Shown here: piece by piece, positions 34,256-41,671 of the stretch
Layout: every line of letters starts with the position of its first letter
How positions within the stretch are numbered: position 1 is the stretch's first letter
From: an uncultured Desulfobacter sp.
GTDB lineage: Bacteria > Desulfobacterota > Desulfobacteria > Desulfobacterales > Desulfobacteraceae
DNA: 64,000 nucleotides
Reading direction: 5' to 3'
Assembly (NCBI RefSeq): GCF_963666675.1
Contig: NZ_OY762929.1
Coordinates: 2,170,001-2,234,000, forward strand
Program-made: the position numbers and the translations under genes
Notes under the pieces: generated by a model
Databases searched by the model: none
The model's input: only the letters and a program-made list of their open reading frames with translations
What the model was told of the DNA's origin: nothing

Positions 34256-35965
34256 TTAGTACCAGGGGTAAGTCGTTCCCCACCGCTGTCTGAACATCAT
34301 GAAATCAGTCTGGTTGACATTGCTGTCGGAATTGAAGTCCGCTGTTGACGCATTGGTTCCCCAGAAATTTCTGAACATCATGAAGTCCATCTGGTTGACC
34401 ATGCCGTTGTTGTCCAGATCACAATCACAGGCATTGCCTGTTCCGTCTCCGTCCGCATCTTCCTGTCCGCTGTTCTGGGTTTCTGGGCAGTTGTCCTCAT
34501 GGTCAACAATCCCATCGCCGTCAAGATCCTGGTCAATGGCACATTGCCAGAGCCAGAATTCAGGATCATAAGCTTGGTTGTCGCCGTCCTGGGTGGTCCA
34601 CTGGTCCGTATAGTCCAGTTCATGGCAGTTTTCAGTGACTTCCTGGACTTCAAAGTTCATGTCTGCAACTTCCGATTCAGGATCTTCACCCATGTCACAG
34701 TCTGTATCAGGAAAATTTAAGTCTGCATTAAACTTCATCAAAAATGCATCATAATCACCGGCGCCAAACGTCTTAGACCACCGGGATGCCACTGCCCCTC
34801 CATCGTCGGTGGCAGCCACACTGCCCAGTTGATCGTAAACACCGTTAAGCGGATAAACCCTTTCGGTTTTTAATGCACCATCTTCGGACAGGCGCAGGAG
34901 CCAGGATTGATTGGCATGGGTTGAACCGGCAAGAATCAGATCCGTACTGCCTTTTGCCTGGGTGACATCGCCATAGGAGAATGCGTTGGCTTCGGGATCA
35001 CGGCCCAAGACGCCGAACTTTTTTGCCCAGACAAGATTGCCTGTACTGTCTGTTTTCATAATATATGGAGTCCGGCGGTTACTCCATTCCGGGTCGCTTG
35101 CACTGTAGCTGCATCCCACAACCGCGTATCCCGCATCCAGGGTTTGGCAGGCACCTTTTACGAATTCGTTGCCGTCGGCAACCATCAGATCGGACGAGTT
35201 GAGCCCCGCAAGCGCTTTGACCCATTGTAAAACACCATTGGTATCCACTTTGATCATAATGACCTCGTTGCCAAGGTCTGTTCCACCCCAGCCATCTTCG
35301 TTGGTGATCATCATGTAGCCGTCAACCGTTCCCGAATTATCTTTTGATTCAATGACAACCCCGGCGGAATCGTAGGCGGCAGTGCCATAAAATTTTACCC
35401 ACTCCAGGGTCCCGTCGGCAGCGATTTTCACCAGTCCCTGGTCATAGTTGTACGTGCCTGAAAAACCGTCTACGTTTACACGGATGGAAATAGCGCATCC
35501 GCCATCCTGGGTCACAGCCATGGCGCTGCCGATAATGTTGGGACTCGAATATCCGCTGTAGGTATATGTTTTCTGCCATAGAACCGTTCCCCAGGGCGCC
35601 AGTTTAGCCACCCAGAGTGTGGCTGACGCGGTTCGCCCGGTGAGGTACAGACAACCTTCGCCGGCAGCGCCCGTATTGGCGTTGGAGGTGAGGACGTCTG
35701 AAAAAGATTTTGCCCAGTCCAGATGTCCATACGCATTAAATTTAGCCACAACCGCATCATCTCCTGCCTTGCCGAAGCCTGCATAGCCGCCTTCGGGCAG
35801 GGCTGCCACCGTATAAAAGGCATCACTGTCTATGGTACCGGCGTTGGCCATAAAGGTTGGACTACTTTCGGTGTACATGGTTGGTACGGTGCCTGCAACG
35901 AGAGCTGGGACCCATGAAAGAAAGAGGGCTCCGGCCAGCGTCCAGACCGCAATAATTTTTCTCAT
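34256..35965 (-). CDS. Secreted beta-propeller-like protein with dockerin domain
   Basis: The 569-residue protein has a signal peptide (to LVA, about residue 24). Residues 30-420 contain repeats of the type GGYAGFGKAGDDAVVAKFN and LDWAKSF (and later LVWAKKFG, LQWVKALAG) which are typical of secreted beta-propellers. The C terminus has DQDLDGDGIVDHEDNCPE (calcium repeat), then two dockerin halves (DNNGMVNQMDFMMF and NSDSNVNQTDFMMF). The CDCDL-N-VNQ-DF-F-WG pattern is shared with the subtilase. It is the first gene of the operon with the cohesin (33 bp later) and subtilase genes. Confidence 0.85.
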   Translation of the reverse strand: MRKIIAVWTLAGALFLSWVPALVAGTVPTMYTESSPTFMANAGTIDSDAFYTVAALPEGGYAGFGKAGDDAVVAKFNAYGHLDWAKSFSDVLTSNANTGAAGEGCLYLTGRTASATLWVAKLAPWGTVLWQKTYTYSGYSSPNIIGSAMAVTQDGGCAISIRVNVDGFSGTYNYDQGLVKIAADGTLEWVKFYGTAAYDSAGVVIESKDNSGTVDGYMMITNEDGWGGTDLGNEVIMIKVDTNGVLQWVKALAGLNSSDLMVADGNEFVKGACQTLDAGYAVVGCSYSASDPEWSNRRTPYIMKTDSTGNLVWAKKFGVLGRDPEANAFSYGDVTQAKGSTDLILAGSTHANQSWLLRLSEDGALKTERVYPLNGVYDQLGSVAATDDGGAVASRWSKTFGAGDYDAFLMKFNADLNFPDTDCDMGEDPESEVADMNFEVQEVTENCHELDYTDQWTTQDGDNQAYDPEFWLWQCAIDQDLDGDGIVDHEDNCPETQNSGQEDADGDGTGNACDCDLDNNGMVNQMDFMMFRNFWGTNASTADFNSDSNVNQTDFMMFRQRWGTTYPWY

Positions 35966-36323
35966 TTTCTTGCTCCTTTTAAATTGAATTCAGCAATTTC
36001 CATGTTAAAGACATGTCACCTATGCATCCTGTCTGTGATCTTACGTACTGCAATTGCGATTGGAGATCGTTTTACGAGAATATTCGAATATCCGAAAGTT
36101 AGTTAAGAAATAAAAAAAGTATTGTCAATAAAAAATAAGTTTATAAATAAAAATATTTGGTATGGCTAATTTTTATTGATATGCGTGAGAGGGTTGGCAA
36201 AGATAGAAGAAATTACGCAATCTGTATAAAAGAAAATTGCATCTGATCCCGAAAATGTATTATGTTGAAGTGCTACAAGAATGTTCTCTATTATTTTTTA
36301 CAACAGCAAAAAAGGATGGAAAA
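35966..36323. other. Divergent intergenic region
   Basis: No gene is visible in these 358 bases. An AT-rich stretch (36090-36240) lies between the surface operon on the minus strand and the DsrE-like gene on the plus strand and probably holds both promoters. AGGAGC lies before the propeller gene, and AAGGATGG before the lipoprotein. Confidence 0.4.
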
Positions 36324-36758
36324 ATGCGTAAAGTTATTGTGTTATTGTCTTTTGTATGTCTGCTCTTTGTTCTTGCTGCATGTGGGCATGATTCCGCAAA
36401 TTCTAAAAAGCTTCTCGTTGTCGTAACAACGAAAGATCCGGTTACACAAATGATGTCAATGGTATTGGCGGATCGGTCCATGAAAAAAGGTGCAAAGGTG
36501 GAAATTCTTTTGTGTGGCGAAGCCGGCTTGTTGGCGATGAAGGATTGTGAGCAGGTATTGTTAAAGCCCCAGAATAAATCCCCCCAGATGATGCTCAAAG
36601 ATCTGATCAAAAAACAGGTCAATGTAGAACTGTGTCCAATATACCTGTCGAACACGGAAAAAAGCGTTCCAAGTTTGATCGATGGGGTATCGATTGCCAA
36701 ACCTGACCAGGTCGCGGGTAAACTGCTTCGGGACGATACCAAAATATTAAGTTATTAA
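36324..36758 (+). CDS. DsrE-like lipoprotein
   Basis: The 144-residue protein has a lipoprotein signal (LLFVLAAC, lipidated Cys19) and a DsrE/DsrF-like domain: KLLVVVTTKDPVTQMMSMVLADRSMKKG, split here as beta strand and helix, then VEILLCGEAGLLAM and KDLIKKQVNVELCPIYL. Cytoplasmic DsrE proteins carry sulfur on a cysteine; here Cys residues lie in LLCGE and ELCPIY. Anchoring to the membrane suggests a periplasmic sulfur or redox role. ATG 36324 has AAGGA upstream. The stop is directly followed by the start of the channel gene now cut by an insertion sequence, so the two were an operon. Confidence 0.78.
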   Translation: MRKVIVLLSFVCLLFVLAACGHDSANSKKLLVVVTTKDPVTQMMSMVLADRSMKKGAKVEILLCGEAGLLAMKDCEQVLLKPQNKSPQMMLKDLIKKQVNVELCPIYLSNTEKSVPSLIDGVSIAKPDQVAGKLLRDDTKILSY

Positions 36759-36780
36759 ATGTTTGAACATGACAGCCCGA
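36759..36780 (+). pseudogene. First codons of the TRIC/UPF0126 channel gene, left of the IS3-type element
   Basis: The ATG at 36759 follows the DsrE stop without a gap and reads MFEHDSP before the insertion sequence begins at 36781. Joined to base 38642 it continues TEVFILVFDYLGTFAFAVSG, the standard start of a UPF0126 protein. This short piece is thus the true start of the gene. Confidence 0.82.
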
Positions 36781-36856
36781 TGTGTCAGGATAGTTGTCGT
36801 GTCGAACGAAAAGCCAATAAGACAATTTGAACAGGGCGTGGAATGGATATGAAAAC

Positions 36857-37351
36857 GTGGAGTATACACAAGAATTCAAAACGGCAATGATTCAGAAAAT
36901 TCTTTTAAACCCAGGCACGCCGATGGTAAACTTTTCAAAAGAGGCTAACGTTCCAAATTCAACGGTAGCAACCTGGCTAAGAAATTACAAAAAAAGGAAT
37001 GGGAGTACAGTGGGCTCGAAGAAGAAAACCTGGTCAGCCGAGAGGAAATTTCAGGCAGTATTGGAAACTGCGTCGTTAAGTGAAGCAGAAAAAAATGAAT
37101 ATTGCCGGAAACATGGAATATACCCGGAACAGTTAGAAGAGTGGAAGAAAGACTGTATATCCGGATGTAGAAAGAGCCCCGATCAAAATTTTGTCAAGAA
37201 AACCAAGCAAAAAGAGCAAGAATTGCAACGCAAGACTAAAGCCCTTGAAAAAGAATTAACCCGTAAGGAGAAAGCGTTAGCAGAAGCTGCCGCCCTGCTT
37301 GTGTTAAAAAAAAAAGTCCAGGACATCTGGGGGGACAAAGGGGAAGAATGA
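36857..37351 (+). CDS. IS3-family transposase OrfA
   Basis: The 164-residue protein begins with the IS3/IS911-type helix-turn-helix (EYTQEFKTAMIQKIL, then FSKEANVPNSTVATWLRNYK) and ends with a long charged coiled coil (KQKEQELQRKTKALEKELT) that should hold OrfA and OrfB together. GTG 36857 is the best start within the conserved frame; a TTG at 36827 is possible. Its stop overlaps the OrfB start as ATGA, so OrfB may be made by re-initiation as well as by frameshifting. Confidence 0.85.
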   Translation: MEYTQEFKTAMIQKILLNPGTPMVNFSKEANVPNSTVATWLRNYKKRNGSTVGSKKKTWSAERKFQAVLETASLSEAEKNEYCRKHGIYPEQLEEWKKDCISGCRKSPDQNFVKKTKQKEQELQRKTKALEKELTRKEKALAEAAALLVLKKKVQDIWGDKGEE

Positions 37352-38394
37352 TTCCTACTGAAGACAAAATGCAGATATTGTCTTTGGTGGAAGAAGCTTG
37401 TAAATCCGGTGCTCGCCAATGTAAGGCTTGTGAAATAATAGGAATTTCAGAAAGGACCTTACAGCGGTGGCAGAAAAAAACGACTGCTGAAATAGAAGAT
37501 AAGCGCCCCCATGCAGAAAGAAATCCTGCAAACAAATTGTCTGAAGAAGAAAAACATATGATTATAGATATTTGTAATAGTCAGGAGTATGGAAGCTTAC
37601 CGCCAAGCCAGATTGTTCCCATGCTTTGTGATCAGGGGATCTATGTCGCATCCGAAGCAAGCTTCTATAGGACACTGAGAGAGAACGGTCTTCAGAACCA
37701 TAGAGGTAAAACCCGGTATAAAACAAATAAAAAACCGACGGGTTTTACAGCAACAGGGCCTAATCAGGTCTGGACATGGGATATAACCTACCTTCCAGCG
37801 GCGCTAAAGGGTTCGTTTTATTACCTTTATATGATAACGGATATTTACAGTCGTAAGATAGTAGCTTGGGAAGTCCATGACAGGCAAAGTGATGAGCTGG
37901 CCTCCGAGCTTGTAAAAAGGGGGTATCTGTCAGAGGGTGTAAATGGCAATGAAATAGTGCTTCATTCAGATAATGGCTCCCCGATGAAAGGTGCGACCAT
38001 GCTGTGCACTCTTCAGCAACTTGGAGTTGTCCCCTCATTCAGTCGGCCGTCGGTAAGTAACGATAATCCTTATTCAGAAGCATTGTTCAAAACCCTGAAA
38101 TATGCCCCTTCATACCCTTCCGGCCCTTTTGAGAGCTTGGAGGCCTGTAGAGAATGGGTACTGAATTTTGTTCGCTGGTACAATAATGTCCACCGTCACA
38201 GTGGTATAAAATTTGTTACCCCAAATGAAAGGCATACAGGGGCAGATAGGACGATTTTAGAGGCCCGTCAAAAGGTATATCTGGAAGCAAAGGCAAAAAA
38301 ACCAGAACGTTGGAGCCGTGGAATCAGAGATTGGACTGTGGTAACAGAAGTCTCTCTTAATCCTGAAAAAAACGATAACCGTCCAGCAGCTTAA
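37348..38394 (+). CDS. IS3-family transposase OrfB (rve integrase)
   Basis: The 348-residue protein has a helix-turn-helix start, the HTH_21-like linker and an rve domain with the DDE triad: VWTWDITYLP, VLHSDNGSPM and NPYSEALFKTLKY. WYNNVHRHSGIKFVTPNERH is the usual C-terminal motif of IS3 transposases. The frame is complete, so this copy may be active. Confidence 0.93.
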   Translation: MIPTEDKMQILSLVEEACKSGARQCKACEIIGISERTLQRWQKKTTAEIEDKRPHAERNPANKLSEEEKHMIIDICNSQEYGSLPPSQIVPMLCDQGIYVASEASFYRTLRENGLQNHRGKTRYKTNKKPTGFTATGPNQVWTWDITYLPAALKGSFYYLYMITDIYSRKIVAWEVHDRQSDELASELVKRGYLSEGVNGNEIVLHSDNGSPMKGATMLCTLQQLGVVPSFSRPSVSNDNPYSEALFKTLKYAPSYPSGPFESLEACREWVLNFVRWYNNVHRHSGIKFVTPNERHTGADRTILEARQKVYLEAKAKKPERWSRGIRDWTVVTEVSLNPEKNDNRPAA

Positions 38395-38429
38395 TATAAA
38401 GGTTACCCCCAGACATAATTATGTTTTTC

Positions 38430-38562
38430 CCTTATCCCCAAAAAAAATCCTGCGGGAATGGAAGGATAAGTCAAGAAAAAAATGGGAGGGACCCTCTGGG
38501 AGGAACCGATTTTTTTCTTGACTTATCCTGGAATGGAGCTACAAATTTTTTGGGGTAAGGGT
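38430..38562. repeat. Nested large palindrome within the IS3-type element
   Basis: A perfect 20-bp inverted repeat (38464-38483 and 38509-38528, arm GGATAAGTCAAGAAAAAAAT) lies inside a second inverted repeat (CCCTTATCCCCAAAAAA at 38430-38446 and TTTTTTGGGGTAAGGG at 38547-38562). The loop is GGGAGGGACCCTCTGGGAGG-like and can fold further. The whole follows orfB and probably ends its transcript in both directions. Confidence 0.8.
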
Positions 38563-38641
38563 AAAAACAACAGTGAAAATTTATACCTAAAAATTTCACA
38601 AAAAATGCGCTTGAGGCGACAACTTTCTTGACAAACACCGA

Positions 38642-39246
38642 CAGAGGTATTCATCCTGGTATTTGATTACCTGGGAACTTTTGCGTTTGCTGTTTCGGGG
38701 GCGCTTGCTGCTGCTGAAAAAAAGCTTGATCTATTCGGTGCTGTGTTTCTCGGGTTTGTAACCGCCATTGGCGGCGGTACCACACGTGACATGATGATCG
38801 GCAACACCCCTGTTTCATGGCTGCATGACCCTGTCTATTTTTATGTGATTGTTTCCGCCGTGGCACTGACGTTTTTGTTTACCAAAACAATATTACGGTT
38901 TCCCAAAGCGCTTTTCTTTTTTGATACCATCGGTATCAGTGTGTTCACCATTATTGGTATTCAAAAGGGATTACATGCGGGCATTCATCCGCCCCTTGCC
39001 GTGATGATGGGTATTTTGACCGCTGTTATGGGCGGGATTGTCCGCGATGTGCTTTGTAATGAAATTCCTTTGATTTTTCACAAGGAGATTTATGCCACAG
39101 CCTGTTTTGCCGGTGGTGTTTTGTTTGTTCTTTTTGTGGTTATGAATATGCCGGAACCGTTTACGGCTTTAGTCGCTGCCGGTGTTATTTTTATAATCCG
39201 TTCACTGAGCGTGCGAAAAGGATGGGCATTACCTCGGTTTAAATAA
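38642..39246 (+). pseudogene. TRIC/UPF0126-family channel protein, start removed by the insertion sequence
   Basis: From 38644 the frame reads EVFILVFDYLGTFAFAVSG and continues through GFVTAIGGGTTRDMMIGNTP and GILTAVMGGIVRDVLCNEIP, the two glycine-rich GGG/GG-RD repeats of the family (bacterial TRIC-like cation channels; about 205 residues). Six to seven membrane segments are visible. No ATG occurs before the conserved start region; the first possible in-frame start, GTG 38743, would lose the first helix. With bases 36759-36780 it forms a 208-residue protein. Its end overlaps the convergent kinase gene by eight bases. Confidence 0.88.
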
Positions 39247-40711
39247 GTCCTTGCCACGTGGGTAGGGAAAAGGAAAAGCAGCTGCCGTTACCGGGGCTGC
39301 TTTCAACTTTTATTTTTCTTTCGTGGCGTTCGATAATTTTTGCGGTAATGGCAAGACCCAGGCCGCTGTGCCCCTGATTTTTTCTGCTGAACGGGTCAGA
39401 TCGGTAAAAGCGGTTGAAAATATGGGGCAGCTCTTTTTCAGGGATGCCCGGGCCTGTATCGCTGATCCGGATCACCACCTCGGTTTCCAGGGAAACCGCC
39501 ACGGACACGCGGCCGTTCTCGGGTGTATAGTTCAACGCATTTTCAATGAGGTTCTCCAGGGCTCTTTCGATCAGGGCGATGTCCGCCTCAACAAGGGGAA
39601 CTGAATTGTCAAATTGTTGGCGAAGCTCAATCTTTTTTTGTTCCGCCGCAAGGGCAAATTTTTGACAGATATCCTGGATCAGCTCCCTGGGGTCAAAGGG
39701 TTCAGGTGACAGATCCATGCGGGCGGATTCCAACCGGGCCAGTTCAAGCAGTTCCGAGACCAGGGTGTTGAGACGTCGGCAGTGGCGGATGGCAATCTCA
39801 AGGTAACGGCGCCGCTCTTGGGTCGAATATTGATTCTCCTTGATGAGCAGGGTTTCAATATACCCTTGCAGGGTGGCAAGGGGGGTGCGCAGGTCATGGG
39901 ATACATTGGCCACCAGCTCCCGGCGCATCTGGTCAGAGGCTTTCAGCTCCGTCATCTGGGCGTCGATCCGGGCGGCCATCTCCCTGAAGGTGTTGCCCAG
40001 CCGGTCAATTTCATCGGGCGGCCCCTGGCGCCTGGGCAGGTTAACGCCGGCCCCTGCCGTTCCGCCTTCAAACGCCTCCATAACGGCGGCAAGTTTTTTA
40101 AGGCGCCCGGTGAGAAGGCCGAAAAGAACCAGCCCGGCTGCCAGGGCAAAAAGGAGGCCCGCTCCGATCATCCAGGCGGAAAGCCTCAGGATATAACTTC
40201 CTTTGAGCTTCTGGGCCACGGAGTCGTATTCTTCCCCGCCCAATATGACGTAAAGGTAGCCTTCAAGGGTTCCGTTTCGTTCAATGGGTGCCGCGGAAAA
40301 GACTTTTTTACCGGTCATATTTTTGGGGTCTTCCCCTTGAACCGGCGGGATCAGGCTGCCGGCCAGCCATTGCTTTACAGGGGAAAGGTCCACTTTGCTG
40401 CGTTTGACGCTGTCCGGGGGAGCCGAAAATGTCAGGATATTTCCATAAACGTCCAGAAGATAGATCTCAATGCCGGGGTTAATGACCATGAGCATATGAA
40501 AAATATCCTTGAGCGCCGCCTGGTTGACCCGGCCATCTTCCATGAGAATCCGCTCTTTGACAATCTGTCGGGCAAGCCCCGTGTTCAGTTTCTGGTTCAC
40601 CTCCTGCTGGTACATGTCCGTAGCAAAGACGGTCACCCCGATAAAAATCAGTCCCACCACAAGGAAGAGGGCGGAAAGACCCGCTGCAATTTTGGCGTAC
40701 AAGGAGTTAAA
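39239..40711 (-). CDS. Sensor histidine kinase (two-component system)
   Basis: The 490-residue inner-membrane kinase has a first membrane segment (about 8-32), a periplasmic sensor region (about 33-170), a second segment (about 175-198) and a HAMP domain. The phosphorylated histidine lies in VANVSHDLRTPLATLQGY. The ATPase domain has ENLIENALNYTPENG (N box), DTGPGIPEKELPHIF (G1) and HSGLGLAI (G2). ATG 40711 overlaps the end of the response regulator gene by five bases, so both are translated together. The sensed signal is unknown. Confidence 0.95.
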   Translation of the reverse strand, partial: FNSLYAKIAAGLSALFLVVGLIFIGVTVFATDMYQQEVNQKLNTGLARQIVKERILMEDGRVNQAALKDIFHMLMVINPGIEIYLLDVYGNILTFSAPPDSVKRSKVDLSPVKQWLAGSLIPPVQGEDPKNMTGKKVFSAAPIERNGTLEGYLYVILGGEEYDSVAQKLKGSYILRLSAWMIGAGLLFALAAGLVLFGLLTGRLKKLAAVMEAFEGGTAGAGVNLPRRQGPPDEIDRLGNTFREMAARIDAQMTELKASDQMRRELVANVSHDLRTPLATLQGYIETLLIKENQYSTQERRRYLEIAIRHCRRLNTLVSELLELARLESARMDLSPEPFDPRELIQDICQKFALAAEQKKIELRQQFDNSVPLVEADIALIERALENLIENALNYTPENGRVSVAVSLETEVVIRISDTGPGIPEKELPHIFNRFYRSDPFSRKNQGHSGLGLAITAKIIERHERKIKVESSPGNGSCFSFSLPTWQGLI

Positions 40712-41417
40712 CATCGGCCCCATCCGCGAATTTATAGCCGACACCCCAGACCGTCAGGATATACCGGGGATTGGCCGGATCGGATTCGATTTTGGCCCGA
40801 AGCCGGTTGATATTTGAGTTGACGGTGTGGTCGTAACCGTCGTGGCCGTATCCCCAGACATTTTCCAAAAGCTGAGATCTATTAAATACCCGGCCGGGCC
40901 GGCGGGCAAAAAAGGTGAGAAGGTCGTACTCCTTCGCGGTGAGATCCACAGACTGTCCTGCAACGGTGACCTTGCGCTTATCAGGTTCTATAATCAGATC
41001 TCCGGTCTGGATGACGGGTTCCGACTCGGTCTTTTTCATGGCCGAGAGGTTTTCCATACGCCGGAATACGGCTTTGATCCGGGCAACCAGTTCCCGGATG
41101 GAAAAGGGTTTGGTAATATAGTCATCCGCCCCGAGTTCCAGGCCCAGAATTCTGTCGATCTCCGAAGATTTTGACGTCAGCATGAGCACCGGGGTAAGCA
41201 GCCCCTTGTTCCGGATGCTTTTAAGAATTTCGATGCCGTCCATGCCCGGCAGCATAATGTCCAGGACGATGAGATCGTAACCGCCACCGGTCGCCATCTT
41301 GTACCCGGTCACGCCGTCACGGGCCAGGTCCACCTGCCAGGATTGATCACCCAGGTGAAGGAGAAGAAGATCGGAAAGTTCGGGATTGTCTTCCACCACA
41401 AGAATTTTTTGGTGCAT
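40707..41417 (-). CDS. OmpR-family response regulator
   Basis: The 236-residue protein has a receiver domain (KILVVEDNPELSDLLLLH, phosphorylated aspartate in LIVLDIMLPGMDG, conserved lysine in YITKPFS) and an OmpR-type winged helix (LTAKEYDLLTFFARRPGRVF, then HTVNSNINRLRAKIE and VWGVGYKF). ATG 41417 has a GAAAGG site; an ATG five codons earlier is less well placed. It is the first gene of the pair with the sensor kinase. Confidence 0.95.
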   Translation of the reverse strand: MHQKILVVEDNPELSDLLLLHLGDQSWQVDLARDGVTGYKMATGGGYDLIVLDIMLPGMDGIEILKSIRNKGLLTPVLMLTSKSSEIDRILGLELGADDYITKPFSIRELVARIKAVFRRMENLSAMKKTESEPVIQTGDLIIEPDKRKVTVAGQSVDLTAKEYDLLTFFARRPGRVFNRSQLLENVWGYGHDGYDHTVNSNINRLRAKIESDPANPRYILTVWGVGYKFADGADV

Positions 41418-41671
41418 GGGGATTCCTTTCAATTGATTGTTTCAATCATAAAGGGCCTTACAGGACTCCGTCAAATGAAAATACTTTTATGACTGTTTTG
41501 TGATACTTTTATGAGATTTTAGCCCTAAAGTTTGGATAGGCAAACCCAAAGACGAGACCCTTAAAATTTTAAAACAACATTTACGGTATTGCGGCTACAT
41601 GCTATTTTTTTTAAGTTTTCTCAAAAATAATTGTGGCTTGAAAGGGTATTGTAAATAGGATTGGAAATAAA

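Larger units (their letters stand above)
36781..38637. mobile_element. IS3-family insertion sequence (1857 bp), 4-bp target duplication CCGA
   Basis: The left end TGTGTCAGGATAGTTGTCG and the reverse complement of the right end (TGTTTGTCAAGAAAGTTGTC) are related imperfect repeats. CCGA occurs at 36777-36780 and 38638-38641. The element has orfA and orfB overlapping by four bases and then about 240 bp of non-coding DNA with large palindromes, which is unusual for the family. The exact ends fit the exact repair of the split channel gene. Confidence 0.85.

Noticed and set aside
39782..40817. 342-codon open frame opposite the histidine kinase
   Set aside because: It is antisense to a kinase with all conserved boxes and has no known motif.
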